NCBI RefSeq assembly: GCF_022669015.1
Contig: NZ_JAKKSL010000001.1
Span: forward strand, 186,001 to 250,000
From: Colwellia maritima
Lineage (GTDB): Bacteria > Pseudomonadota > Gammaproteobacteria > Enterobacterales > Alteromonadaceae
Direction: 5' to 3'
Length of the DNA: 64,000 bases
Shown here one piece after another: positions 52,066 through 62,801 of this stretch (its first letter is position 1; each line of letters opens with the position of its first letter). The notes beneath the pieces are model-generated. The model ran no database searches. It saw only the letters and a program-made list of their open reading frames with translations, and was not told the DNA's origin. Both the position numbers and the translations under genes were made by a program.

Positions 52066-52722
52066 TCAGACAAATAGCCCAGAGAAATTTTTAATAATTT
52101 TTACATTGTTCTTTTGACGAAAATACGCCTTCCAGTCTGGAAAATCGGTATAATCTGACAGAAAAACAAAGTCCACATTATATTTTTCAGCAACAAGATA
52201 GTCTGCTTTAGCATCACCAAAAAATATGGGCTTTGCATTTGGATAACGCGCTAAAACGTCTGCGAATATTTCAGTTTTTGTGCGAGGACCGCCATAGATA
52301 TCAGTGAATAAATGATCTAATTCTTTTTCCGAAAAAATATGCTGCAAATCGGTTTCTGAAGCTGCAGAAATAATATATTTATGATTATTTTCAGGTATTT
52401 GCGTTAGAAGTTTTTCTGCGTTAGCCGTTAATGGGCACTCAATTAGTTGCTCCATACACATCTGACTAAACATCATTAATGCTTTTTGGTAATCATCTTC
52501 AAATGATTGACGATTTAATAAGGTTTCAAATAAACAGGTAAATTTTTTGAAACGGGTAAAGCCGGCATTAATTTGATGATATTGTTGGAATGTTTTGGCC
52601 GTTTTTTCATCAGAAAAGTGCAACGCTACCTGATACATAGTTTGTGATTTTATTTGATTGCTCTGTAAAATTACGCCATCGCAGTCAAAAAGCCAAAGAT
52701 CATATTGAGATAAAATTGTCAT
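52066..52722 (-). CDS. HAD-superfamily hydrolase (phosphatase-like)
   Basis: 218 residues from the ATG at 52722, followed at once by the catalytic motif LWLFDCDGVILQS; an ATG 45 bases upstream is in frame but adds a non-family leader. Motif II is YIISAASETD, and motif III/IV is FFGDAKADYLVAEKYN. The helical cap fits subclass I phosphatases of the phosphoglycolate/sugar phosphate type. Substrate unknown. It stands alone, converging with gabT. Confidence 0.8.
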   Translation of the reverse strand: MTILSQYDLWLFDCDGVILQSNQIKSQTMYQVALHFSDEKTAKTFQQYHQINAGFTRFKKFTCLFETLLNRQSFEDDYQKALMMFSQMCMEQLIECPLTANAEKLLTQIPENNHKYIISAASETDLQHIFSEKELDHLFTDIYGGPRTKTEIFADVLARYPNAKPIFFGDAKADYLVAEKYNVDFVFLSDYTDFPDWKAYFRQKNNVKIIKNFSGLFV

Positions 52723-52885
52723 CGTTTTTAGTCTTCCTTCTGGCACAAATTTTCTGAAATGCAACAATAATGGTTAAACCTTAAAATAGGTAAAATATCA
52801 TCACTCATTGCTTTATTGCCAATCTACCTGATCTAAATTCCATGCTTATCCCCTTCATCACGTCTCTTTAAAAAAACAGATAGCG

Positions 52886-54149
52886 TTAGTCAAACTCTTC
52901 ACTTCCTGATATCACAATCTGATTACGGCCATGATCTTTAGCTAAATAGAGCGCATTATCGGCTTCATTCATTTGCTTTGACAGCCCGTCACTGCTACTA
53001 AAAACCACACCAATGCTCATGGTAATAGAGATTTTATTATCGCCTGCAGTTAATGTTGATACTGAAATATCACGGCGGAAATCATCTAGTTTAATATAGA
53101 GTTGGTCTGCATCTACACCATGCAATAATACGGCAAATTCGGCGCCACCTAATCGAGCGGTTAATCCCCCCCAAAGTGTTTACGCATGTACAACGCTAAT
53201 ACTTTTAATATTTGATCACCGGCATCATGACCGTAATTATCGTTTACTTTTTTGAAATAATCGACATCTAGCACAGCTAAACAGTATGAAACTTTGCGTT
53301 TCACATATTCTGCAATACGATGATTAGCATTATGTATAAACGCTCTTCGATTAGACAGATCCGTTAAGTAATCTGTATTTGCTGCATGTTGAATTTTGGC
53401 TATGTTATTTAAACTTTCAATATTCTGGGTGATACGACAATAAAACTCTTCAGGACAAAAAGGCTTACGCAAAAAATCATCTGCGCCATTTTTTATAAAA
53501 CGAGCAGAATGAATACCACTCGTTGCGCCTGAAATACCAATGATAGCTAATTGCTCGCGCGTATATTTTTTTCGAATTTCATTGGTTAAGGTGATACCGT
53601 TCATTTCTGGCATTTCTAAATCGGTAATCACCATTTTGATATTTTTATGTTCTTTCAGTTTTTCTAGGGCAATAACACCGTTATTAGCGGTAACAACAGT
53701 AAAATTTCGACGTTTTAATAAGGCGCTAATATGAGAACGCGCCGCAGAAGAGTCATCAACAACTAACACTGCATTTTTACTGTTAGTTTGTTGCCAATGT
53801 AATACACGCTTTAAATACAAAAAAGCCTGGCTGTTTTCTTTTGGAATATAATCAATAACGGGAATTTGGTCTAATATTTTTTGCCTTGTTACATCATCCA
53901 TTTTACCTGTGATAACAATGCTTCGGGAATTTTATGAGATAGCACACAAGCTATGGCCTCTCCATCTAAAGCATCTGGTAGGGCGTAATCAACCGTAGCG
54001 GCAAAAAAATCGGTGTCACGAGAAAGTACGTCTTCAACCTCTGCTAGCGTGCCCACAATAACAACGTCGAAATGTAACGACTGTGCAATTTGTTTAATAA
54101 CAGTAGCAATAGGTTTACTGTCTTCTACAACTAATAATTTTTGTGACAT
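52886..54149 (-). CDS. Two-receiver GGDEF response regulator with GGAEF active site (two frameshifts)
   Basis: About 420 residues with two breaks: near 53,890 and the G7 run at 53166-53172, where six G restore GGLTARLGGAEF. First receiver (about 1-85) is degenerate (LLVVEDSKPIA, then VDYALPDA). Second receiver is complete (AVLVVDDSSAARSH, phospho-acceptor Asp in MVITDLEMPEMNG, and RKPFCPEE). The C-terminal GGDEF domain has DYLTDLSNRRAF, VLDVDYFKKVNDNYGHDAGDQIL and LGGAEFAVLL, so the signature's third residue is Ala instead of Asp/Glu, and no RxxD inhibitory site is seen. It may make little or no cyclic di-GMP. No partner kinase is adjacent. Confidence 0.82.
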
Positions 54150-54357
54150 TTTTAAGCCCTTCTTCTTTTTTATAATGATTTTTTACAACGGTAACTTATA
54201 CCAATTTCACAAACTATGTGATCATTTTTACTGGTTAAAATCACCCACTACATCGTTATTTATTTAATAATTAGAACAACTCGTTATTGAAATAAATGCC
54301 TTGTATATGGCAATTTTTCTACGTATAAAATAGATCACGTCATTAATGACACTGATA

Positions 54358-56545
54358 TTAAACTGCTTGTAAATTAGCGTATTCAACCACTAGCCATTTG
54401 CTGCCAACATCCGCAAAATTAACCTGAATACGAGATTGTGCACCGCTACCTTCATAATTGAGTACAACACCTTCACCAAATTTAGCATGCTTTACTTGTT
54501 GTCCCAACTTAAACCCTGTATTGGCAAATGTTTCTAAAGTAAAGGTATTAGAAAATTTACCTACTGCTTTTGGCTTTGCCACCTGGCTTTGCATACGAAT
54601 CTCTTCAATACACGCCTCGGGTAGTTCACGTAAAAAACGACTCGCTTTATGAAATTTTTCTTGCCCATAAATCCGGCGGCTTTCTGCATGACATAAATAT
54701 AATTTTTTCATGGCCCTTGTCATGCCAACATAACATAAACGGCGTTCTTCTTCTAAACGCCCTATATCTTCTACTGATTGTTGCGAAGGAAACATGCCCT
54801 CTTCTAATCCCAAAGAATGAACACTAATGGAAATTCTAAGCCTTTTGCTGAATGCATGGTCATTAGTTGTACCGCCGCTTCAAATTCATCCGCTTGAGAT
54901 TCACCAGACTCTAGCGCAGCATGGGTTAAAAATGCCGTTAATGGTGTTTGTTCTTCCATAAACTCTTGATCAGATAAGGGTTCACTCTCAAACGTTTGAC
55001 AAGCCGTCACTAACTCATTTAAGTTTTCAATGCGTTGCTCTGCTCTTTCGCCTTTTTCAGCTTGGTACATAGCCTTCAAACCCGAATGCTGAACAACAAA
55101 ATTCGCTTGCTGATCTAAATCTAAGTTAGTTGTGTCATCTTCAAGTTGGTTTATCAATTCAATAAAATGACTTACTGTTTTAGCACCACGGCCTTTAAGT
55201 TGCTCTGCTTGCAGCATTTGTTGGCAAGCCTGCCATAATGTTACTTCTGAACCTCTCGCTGCGTCACGTATCAATGCAACCGTTTGATTACCTATGCCGC
55301 GGGTAGGTGTATTAATAATACGTTCAAAGGCAGCATCATCATCTCTATTATTGATCAGTCGTAAGTAAGCTAGCGCATCTTTAATTTCTTGGCGTTCGAA
55401 GAAACGTTGTCCACCGTAGATGCGATAAGGTAGCTGCCTTTGTAACAGTGCTTCTTCCATTAATCGTGATTGGGCATTTGAACGATATAAAATCGCAACC
55501 TCATCGAGTTTACCCCCGTCATCCTGCCACTTTTTAATACAACCAACAATAAAGCGTGCTTCATCTATTTCATTGAATGCTGTGTAAACCGAGATTTTTT
55601 CACCCGCTTGATCATCTGTCCACAGCTCTTTGCCTAACCTATTATTATTATTGCTAATGAGTTGGTTGGCCGCATTTAAGATATTAGCAGTTGAACGATA
55701 GTTTTGTTCTAGGCGTATGGTTTGTGTGTCTTTAAATTCATGGGTAAAACGTTCAATATTTTCAATACGGGCGCCACGCCGCCGTAAATGGATTGGTCAT
55801 CATCACCCACAATCATCACATTAGAACGCGCTCGCCCTAACATTGTTAACCAAGCATATTGAATCGCGTTCGTATCTTGAAATTCATCCACCAAAATATG
55901 AGTAAATCGTTGTTGATAATGTGAAAGTAATTCTGGATTATTAAGCCAAAGTTCGTGGGCACGTAATAATAATTCAGCAAAATCAACTAAGCCAAGACGG
56001 TCACAGGTTTCTTGGTAGGCTTTATACACTTTAACAAACAGCGCTTCTGTGGGATCAAACTGATCATCTATATGCTGCGGTCTTAACCCTTCATCTTTTT
56101 TACCATTGATATACCAAACAAATTGTTTAGCCGGCCATTTTTTTTCATCTAATTCTAATGAACGCACAATACGTTTTATCAAACGCAGCTGATCATCACT
56201 ATCGAGTACTTGAAAACTTTGCGGTAATTTTGCTTCTTGAAAATGCATTCGTAATAAGCGATGTGCTAAACCATGAAAAGTGCCTATCCACATGCCATGG
56301 GTGTTTCCACCCGTAGCTTGTTCAACACGTGCACGCATTTCTGCCGCGGCTTTATTGGTAAAGGTTACTGCTAGAATAGCATGAGGTGCCACCTGTTCAA
56401 CTTGCATTAACCAAGCAATACGCTGAACTAATACCCGTGTTTTTCCAGATCCCGCCCCCGCTAACACCAACATATTTTGTTTCGGCGCTGCCACAACTTC
56501 GCGTTGCTTGTCATTTAAAGAGTCGAGTAATTCTGAAACATCCAT
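54358..56545 (-). CDS. uvrD: DNA helicase II UvrD (two frameshifts)
   Basis: About 728 residues across breaks near 55,780 (lost T in the Trp codon of YGWRGA) and near 54,806 (extra T in CTTTGG). Superfamily I helicase motifs: Q motif LLDSLNDKQREVVAAP, Walker A AGAGSGKTRVLVQRI, motif II VDEFQDTN, motif III GDDDQSIYG, motif V TMHSAKGLEFPLVF, and motif VI EERRLCYVGMTRAMKKLYL. The C-terminal Tudor-like end KLGQQVKHAKFGEGVVL distinguishes UvrD from Rep. It unwinds DNA in nucleotide excision and mismatch repair. It follows the yigB-like HAD gene, the order of enterobacterial chromosomes. Confidence 0.93.
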
Positions 56546-56632
56546 CTGGAAACCTTTTTGCGGTGGTAAGGGTAATGATAAAATCCAACCAGTATATCAC
56601 TGGCTTTATATACAGTCATTTAATTCCTTAAT

Positions 56633-57394
56633 CTATTGTTCAGTTAACAATAGATTAAGTTCTGAGAGTTTACTTAGTGCAATATGAGGTAAAACCGTAA
56701 TTGGCTTGCCAACATCATAGCAACATAGCCATGCTGTTTGACAACCCGCACGTAATGCGCCCTGAATATCAGCACGACCACAATCTCCCACATGCAGTAA
56801 TTGTGATGGTGAAATAGAGAGTTGTTGGCAAGCTAAATCAAACATATCAACACACGGTTTTTGTCTTAGCAAGGTTCCGCCTGCTTGCCAACCTGCATGG
56901 TATATATACTGAAAATACTTTGAAATATTAATCGCTTGAGTATCAACATTGCCATTACTAATTGCCACAAGAGGATATTTTTTACTTAAACGTTCCAGTA
57001 GCGTTTTACTCGTTTCAGGTACAATAAAATTGCTGCGCAGTGTAATAAAATAGTCTAATGCAGCTTGTGCTTCATAGTCTGCCGCCTGCTCACTTAGCCC
57101 TAAAGCGATAAATCCAAGACGATAAGTCACTAAGCGTACTTGCACAACATCATGTGCTAAATCTGGTTGTGCTATTGTTGCTTGAGAACGAAAAGTGTAC
57201 CAAAAATGATGGTTTAATTCGTTAGACTGTTTTGCAGGCCAATCAGATTTTTTTGCTTGCAACACAGGTAAATTTGCAAAGTAGGCAATCATAATTTCTT
57301 CAATTGCCATCATCACAGGTTTGTTATTGTATAGGGTATCGTCTAGATCAAAGCTGATCGCTTTGATCGTAGATAAGCGTCGATATATTTTCAT
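56633..57394 (-). CDS. yigB: HAD-family hydrolase (YigB-like)
   Basis: 253 residues. Motif I ISFDLDDTLYNN, motif II VAISNGNVDT, motif III near LLRQKPCVDMF and motif IV LLHVGDCGRADIQGA identify a Mg2+-dependent phosphatase. In E. coli the gene between xerC and uvrD is yigB, an FMN phosphatase. Position and length agree, so FMN or sugar-phosphate dephosphorylation in the cytoplasm is likely. Here its upstream neighbour is the DUF484 gene with only 17 bases between, and xerC is missing. Confidence 0.85.
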   Translation of the reverse strand: MKIYRRLSTIKAISFDLDDTLYNNKPVMMAIEEIMIAYFANLPVLQAKKSDWPAKQSNELNHHFWYTFRSQATIAQPDLAHDVVQVRLVTYRLGFIALGLSEQAADYEAQAALDYFITLRSNFIVPETSKTLLERLSKKYPLVAISNGNVDTQAINISKYFQYIYHAGWQAGGTLLRQKPCVDMFDLACQQLSISPSQLLHVGDCGRADIQGALRAGCQTAWLCCYDVGKPITVLPHIALSKLSELNLLLTEQ

Positions 57395-57411
57395 ATTAGC
57401 TTGAAGCGTGT

Positions 57412-58098
57412 CTAAACAGCTAAGTGCTGTTTCAATAATTTAGCAACTAAACGCTTAAACTGACTTAATAACAAAGTGTCCATGCGCGGATCAAAATGGT
57501 GTGCATCATCACTACTGATCGCTAAGAAACCAAGTTCCTTTTCATCATGGGCCAGTTTGACTAACACAACAGAACCCGCACAGTCATGAGAAAAAATAAG
57601 CTGCTGTTCACTTTGCTGCAAACGTCCGAAATAATAATCACTTTTCCCTAAACGATTTTGCATAACACCCTGACAGTCACCAGTCGACAAACACTTATGT
57701 TCAATGCTTGGCGCATCAAGTAAATATAATTTAAAAGCAGATAGCGACAATAACTCAGTAGTTGCTTGGACTAAACAATCAAGTAATTCATTTGCCGATT
57801 GGCAATCAATCAAACGTAAATACAAATCACTGTACAGCACAAACAAACTTTCATTATGACTAGCCACAGACATTAACTGCGTAATTTCATCTTCTAAATT
57901 ATGTACTTTTTGTCTTAACTGTTGCTGCTGTCTTTCCATTAAAGAAACCGTTCCTCGATGTGGATCCGCGAGCCTTAACCCTGTCATCAAAGCATTATTT
58001 CTATTGAAAAACTCGGGGTTATCTTGAAGGTAAGCACTAACTAACTCATCAGTTAGTGGTAATTCATCAGTATTAATCACTGTTTGTTCGCTTTTCAT
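57412..58098 (-). CDS. DUF484 family protein (YigA-like)
   Basis: 228 residues. The N-terminal stretch VSAYLQDNPEFFNRNNALMTGLRLADPHRGTVSLMERQQQQLRQK is the DUF484 signature, followed by a coiled coil and a GAF-like domain ending LLLSQFKRLVAKLL. The function is unknown; in many gammaproteobacteria it sits between dapF and xerC. It is the third gene of the lptM-dapF operon here. Confidence 0.9.
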   Translation of the reverse strand: MKSEQTVINTDELPLTDELVSAYLQDNPEFFNRNNALMTGLRLADPHRGTVSLMERQQQQLRQKVHNLEDEITQLMSVASHNESLFVLYSDLYLRLIDCQSANELLDCLVQATTELLSLSAFKLYLLDAPSIEHKCLSTGDCQGVMQNRLGKSDYYFGRLQQSEQQLIFSHDCAGSVVLVKLAHDEKELGFLAISSDDAHHFDPRMDTLLLSQFKRLVAKLLKQHLAV

Positions 58099-58210
58099 AT
58101 CAACTTCTTCTTAACATAAATTCTTAATATAAATGATCTATCTTGGCTAAGTTTCACCCGATAAAACGTCTTACGCTACCCGAAACTTAAATCCAGTTTT
58201 AAATTGATCA

Positions 58211-59041
58211 CTAGATAGATAATTGCCCATCAAAGACATGCACAGCAGGCCCTGACATTTTCACTGGGTGTCCGGGCCCTTTCCAATAAATTCTTAATTT
58301 GCCACCAGGTAACTCAACGGTTACTTGTCGGCTTAATTTGTTTTGCATTTGACCAATAACAACCGCGGCACAAGCACCGCTGCCACATGCAAGTGTTTCG
58401 GCAGCCCCACGTTCATAAACACGCAGCTTTATTTGATTAGGTGCAACAACTTCCATAAAACCAACATTAGCATGCTCAGGAAAACGTTCATGCAAAGAAA
58501 GTGCTTTTCCTAATCGCTCTACCGGGGCAGTTAGTACGTCATCAACGGTCACAACACAGTGCGGATTTCCTAACGACACGGCACCACAAAGTACGGTTTC
58601 AGAATCACTGCGCAAAATATAGGTACCTTCCGCTTTTTGGGCAATAAAAGGGATTTTAGGCGGCTCGAATTGAGGCACAGGCATGGTCACAGAAATATTA
58701 CCATCACGCTCAACAAATAAGGTCATTTTACCGGAAGCTGTTGATACACGAATTTTGTTTTTATTACACAATCCTTTCATACGAACAAATCGAGCAAAAC
58801 AACGCGCACCATTGCCACATTGGTTAACTTCGCTACCATCCGCATTAAAAATTCGATAATGAAAATCTAAGTCTGGATCATAAGGTGGCTCAACAATGAG
58901 TAATTGGTCAAAACCAACACCAAAGTTTCTATCCGCTAATTTGGCTATTTGTTCGTTAGATAAAAAAACATTTTGTGTCACATTATCTAGCACTAAAAAG
59001 TCATTACCTAAACCATGCATTTTTGAAAAATTAACTAACAT
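58211..59041 (-). CDS. dapF: Diaminopimelate epimerase DapF
   Basis: 276 residues, the family length. [13 protein letters not shown], then the first catalytic Cys in [13 protein letters not shown] (about 73) and the second in [11 protein letters not shown] (about 218), plus [11 protein letters not shown]. It turns LL- into meso-diaminopimelate for lysine and peptidoglycan synthesis in the cytoplasm. The start overlaps the lptM stop (TAATG). Confidence 0.97.
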   Translation of the reverse strand: MLVNFSKMHGLGNDFLVLDNVTQNVFLSNEQIAKLADRNFGVGFDQLLIVEPPYDPDLDFHYRIFNADGSEVNQCGNGARCFARFVRMKGLCNKNKIRVSTASGKMTLFVERDGNISVTMPVPQFEPPKIPFIAQKAEGTYILRSDSETVLCGAVSLGNPHCVVTVDDVLTAPVERLGKALSLHERFPEHANVGFMEVVAPNQIKLRVYERGAAETLACGSGACAAVVIGQMQNKLSRQVTVELPGGKLRIYWKGPGHPVKMSGPAVHVFDGQLSI

Positions 59042-59217
59042 TAAGGCTGCTTCTTCTTAAGTTCTTGTGTGCTGAGTTGAGAGTCTTCTACTACTGTTTT
59101 ATCAACTGAGTTAGGCTCATTAACTTGGTATAAGTCACCTTTTGAGCCACACGCAGTTAAAAGTATGCTCATCGAAAAGCATGAAATCAAAAAAGAAAAG
59201 TATTTAATAAGCCGCAT
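59041..59217 (-). CDS. lptM: Small lipoprotein LptM (YifL-like)
   Basis: 58 residues. A signal peptide with lipobox [13 protein letters not shown] gives lipidated Cys 23; the GxKGDLY stretch after the Cys is the family hallmark. A charged tail ([10 protein letters not shown]) follows. In E. coli this lipoprotein helps LptD assembly at the outer membrane. It is encoded directly upstream of dapF with a 1-base stop/start overlap, the conserved arrangement, and diverges from cyaY. Confidence 0.88.
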   Translation of the reverse strand: MRLIKYFSFLISCFSMSILLTACGSKGDLYQVNEPNSVDKTVVEDSQLSTQELKKKQP

Positions 59218-59341
59218 GATTACCAGTATTTGCCATGAAAGTCGTTTAAATCAAGCTTTTCAACTTAACTTAATGGGTATTTATTTTGTCAGATTGCTAT
59301 TATACTCACATGCTGATTCACCAAACAACTAAAGAAAGACA

Positions 59342-59668
59342 ATGAACGATAGCCAATATAACTTAATAGCCGAAGATTTGTTACTTGCTGTTGAAGAAGC
59401 CATTGAAGATTGTGGGGTTGATATAGACTATGAAGGCGTTGGCGGCTTGTTGACCCTGACGTTTAAAAACACCACTAAAATTATCATTAATAAACAAGCT
59501 CCTTTGCATGAAATTTGGGTGGCCACTAAATTTAATGGTCACCATTTTACCTACGCTGACGATGCTCAGCTATGGACAGATAAACGCAGTGGTGATGAGT
59601 TTTGGCAGTTTTTATCACAGGCAGTAAGTACACAGGCAGAAACAAACGTAACTCTATCTGCAGAATAA
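59342..59668 (+). CDS. cyaY: Frataxin homologue CyaY
   Basis: 108 residues, the family size. An acidic first helix ([26 protein letters not shown]) is followed by the frataxin sheet [36 protein letters not shown]. The family's W-D-F-like end is W-Q-F-L here. It regulates iron use in Fe-S cluster assembly. It diverges from lptM-dapF and is followed 22 bases later by hemC, linking iron handling to haem synthesis. Confidence 0.94.
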   Translation: MNDSQYNLIAEDLLLAVEEAIEDCGVDIDYEGVGGLLTLTFKNTTKIIINKQAPLHEIWVATKFNGHHFTYADDAQLWTDKRSGDEFWQFLSQAVSTQAETNVTLSAE

Positions 59669-59690
59669 AATACCCTTGGGAACAAGAGAA

Positions 59691-60638
59691 ATGACAACAG
59701 TAAGAATAGCAACTCGCGAAAGCGCCCTTGCGTTATGGCAAGCGGAATATGTAAAAGCTCAATTAGAACACTTTCATCCAAAAATTAACGTTGAGCTTAT
59801 ACCAATGACAACCAAAGGCGATATCATTTTAGATACGCCGCTTGCCAAAGTAGGTGGAAAAGGGCTTTTCGTTAAAGAATTAGAAGTTGCTATGTTAGAA
59901 GATAGAGCTGACATCGCCGTCCATTCAATGAAAGATGTACCCGTAGATTTTCCTGAAGGGTTAGGTTTAGAGGTAATTTGCCCACGAGAAGATCCCCGCG
60001 ATGCATTTGTTTCTAATACTTTTACTGCCCTGAGTGAATTACCACAAGGTGCAATAGTGGGCACTTCAAGTTTGCGCCGTCAATGTCAATTAAAAGCCAA
60101 ACGACCTGATCTTGATATTCGTGATTTACGCGGTAACGTCAATACCCGACTTAAAAAATTAGATGAAGGTCAATATGATGCCATTATATTAGCCGCTGCC
60201 GGTTTAATTCGTTTAAAAATGAGTGAACGTATCACCCAGTATATTGAACCCGAAGAGATGCTACCTGCTAACGGACAAGGTGCTGTAGGTATTGAATGCC
60301 GTATTGGTGATGATACTATTAAGGCATTACTCAAACCTTTAGAATGTAGTACAACTCGCGCTCGCGTATTAACAGAACGAGCGATGAACAAAGCACTAGA
60401 AGGTGGCTGTCAGGTACCTATTGCCAGTTACAGCGTTATATCTAACGATGGTAAAGAAGTGCACTTACGTGGCTTAGTTGGCGCCATAGACGGCAGCGAA
60501 CTTATTGAAAGTGAAATTACTGGCCCCGTGGAACAAGGTGAAGTATTAGGTCATACCTTAGCGCAAGAATTACTAAGCCGTGGTGCAGACAGAATACTTA
60601 AAGAGGTTTATGCCACCAATAAAACTGATACTCAGTAA
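59691..60638 (+). CDS. hemC: Porphobilinogen deaminase HemC
   Basis: 315 residues from ATG 59691 ([20 protein letters not shown]); a TTG upstream is in frame but less likely. [35 protein letters not shown] and AHSMKDVP-type [11 protein letters not shown] lie in the catalytic cleft. The cofactor-binding Cys is in [11 protein letters not shown]. It joins four porphobilinogens into hydroxymethylbilane. First of the hemC-hemD-hemX-hemY run. Confidence 0.97.
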   Translation: MTTVRIATRESALALWQAEYVKAQLEHFHPKINVELIPMTTKGDIILDTPLAKVGGKGLFVKELEVAMLEDRADIAVHSMKDVPVDFPEGLGLEVICPREDPRDAFVSNTFTALSELPQGAIVGTSSLRRQCQLKAKRPDLDIRDLRGNVNTRLKKLDEGQYDAIILAAAGLIRLKMSERITQYIEPEEMLPANGQGAVGIECRIGDDTIKALLKPLECSTTRARVLTERAMNKALEGGCQVPIASYSVISNDGKEVHLRGLVGAIDGSELIESEITGPVEQGEVLGHTLAQELLSRGADRILKEVYATNKTDTQ

Positions 60639-60657
60639 TAATCTGTATTAATAATTT

Positions 60658-61455
60658 ATGATCAGTAAAAACAGCATGCTTAACGTATTAATAACACGAC
60701 CTACAAATAAAGCAAAGGCGCTTGAAACATCACTCACAGCGTTGGGGATTGCTTGTGTCAATCAGCCCTTGTTTGATTATAAAACAAAAGACGATGCAGA
60801 AATAAGCCAACGTTTATTAACTCACGGCCACATTATTATTTTTGTTAGCGTTGCTGCTGTTGAATTTGCAAATAACGTATTTCCTGCAAATTATTGGCAA
60901 TATCAATCCGTGTTTGCCGTGGGCAATGCAACTAAGTTAGCATTGGAGCGATTAGGCATTACCCCTGTTTTTTGCCCCACACAAGAAAATAGTGAAGGTT
61001 TATTGGCGCTACCCGCGCTAAATAAATCTTTCAATAATGCTCCTATTACTATTGTACGTGGTGATAGGGGCAGAGAGCATTTGGCATCTCAGTTACGCGA
61101 ACTAGGAGCCAATGTAAATTATTTAGAAAGTTACCAATGTGTATGGCGAACATTTACCAAAGACATAGCACAACAATGGTTTAAACAGCAAATAAATTGT
61201 ATTGTCGTTACTAGTAACGCAATATTAGAAAAGCTTGTACAATTAATGCTTCCGCAGCAGGAAGCAAAGCACACAGGACAATTAACTAAATATTGGCAGA
61301 ATGAATGTTTATGGCTCGTAGCAAGTCATCGAATTGCCGAATCGGCAAAAAGCTTAGGGTTATCCCAGGTTATCGTGAGTGATGGTGCAAGTGAAAAGGC
61401 AATAATCACAACATTGAAGCAGCTCGAAGAAGAAAAACTGCGGTGTAGTATTTAA
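60658..61455 (+). CDS. hemD: Uroporphyrinogen-III synthase HemD
   Basis: 265 residues; the ATG at 60676 (MLNVLITRP) is an equally good start. The two-lobed fold is recognised by LITRPTNKAKALETSLTALG, IIFVSVAAVEFA, ERLGITPVFCPT and the VRGDRGREHLASQLRELGANV stretch. Sequence conservation in this family is low, so position after hemC is part of the evidence. It closes hydroxymethylbilane to uroporphyrinogen III. Confidence 0.9.
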   Translation: MISKNSMLNVLITRPTNKAKALETSLTALGIACVNQPLFDYKTKDDAEISQRLLTHGHIIIFVSVAAVEFANNVFPANYWQYQSVFAVGNATKLALERLGITPVFCPTQENSEGLLALPALNKSFNNAPITIVRGDRGREHLASQLRELGANVNYLESYQCVWRTFTKDIAQQWFKQQINCIVVTSNAILEKLVQLMLPQQEAKHTGQLTKYWQNECLWLVASHRIAESAKSLGLSQVIVSDGASEKAIITTLKQLEEEKLRCSI

Positions 61456-61523
61456 CATTCTTATATTAATTGAAGACTTATACTAAGCTTATACTAGGCT
61501 TATTTTAGATAATGGAATAAATA

Positions 61524-62801
61524 ATGACTGAATCAAAAACGCCATTAACCTCAGAAAAGATGAGCGAACCAACCCCTGAAGTCAGTTCAACGAGCAAAGC
61601 TACGCTGAAACAAACCACCCAGAAGAACGACACTAAAGCCGTGGGTGCTAAACCAAGCAAATACAAAACAAAAACCACCAAGCAAATCGCCCAATAAAAT
61701 ATCTAAATTGGCTATAGTGGCAATAATTATCGCTATTGCAGCACCTGCCGGCCATTACTATTGGCAACAATTACAACACCAAACACTAGTACAATCGCTA
61801 ACGCAAAAAATCAAAGATGAAAATAGCGCAACATTGAGTCGTTATAAAACACAAATGCAACAAGCACTTAGCAACCAAGAACAAGTGCTTAGTAATAAAT
61901 TACAGCAAATATCAGCGCAAATTCAACAAACGAGCCAAGGTAAAATAACAGCACTAGAAAACACCGTCGCAAAACTTGAACAAGGTATTAAAAATCGTCA
62001 ACCGAGCGATTGGTTATTACATGAAGCCGAGTATTTAATTCGCATTTCTGCTCGTACTTTATGGTTAGAACATGATTCTCGTGCTGCGATTGGTTTACTA
62101 AAGGATGCCGATGCTCGCTTAACTGAATTGAACGACCCGACTTTTTACCCGTTCGTGAAACAATTCATCAAGATATTAATACGCTAACTCGCATGCCAAC
62201 ACTAGAAACAGATGATGTGATAGTGACACTAATAGCAATGAACAAACAAGTTACAGACTTATCATTAGCTATAATTGATTTAGGAAAAGAAAACACAGCA
62301 ACAGATATAGCATTGTCAGATAATATCAATGATTGGCAAAGTAATTTAGCTAAAACTTGGCAGAAGTTTTTGAATGATTTTATCCGAGTTCGTCAAAGAG
62401 TCGGCACTGTTGAAGCATTGATATCCCCTGAACAACAAGCAAATTTAAAACAGAATTTAAATTTAAAAATTCAGCTAGCCATATGGGCTGCCACTGAGCG
62501 TAAAGGTGAACTTTATCAAAAAACCTTAACAGATATTCAACAGTGGCTTAATGAGTTTTTTGACATGGAAGATAATGCCAACCAACTTTTTTATAACGCA
62601 TTAACGGCATTACAAAATAAACAAGTAGCTTATGATTATCCAAGTGAATTAAGTTCATTAACTGCCATTAGAGCTACGTTAAGAAATCAACAAATTCAAC
62701 CATTACAATCTATTCAAGAAAACGACAACACACCTGAAGAGAACGCGACTGATGCTACAAACGATGCAACTCAGGACCCAAAAAGTGAGGGTAACCTATG
62801 A
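61524..62801 (+). CDS. hemX: HemX-like membrane protein (two frameshifts)
   Basis: About 425 residues across breaks between 61,590 and 61,680 and near 62,150 (lost C; repaired it reads F-Y-P-V-R-E-T-I-H-Q-D). A Lys/Thr/Pro-rich cytoplasmic N-terminus, one membrane helix (LAIVAIIIAIAAPAGHYYW), a coiled coil (about 60-120), and then the HemX core WLLHEAEYLIRISARTLWLEHDSRAAIGLLKDADARL. The family was once called a uroporphyrin-III methylase, but no methylase motif is present, and its true role is unclear. The stop overlaps the hemY start by 4 bases. Confidence 0.87.
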
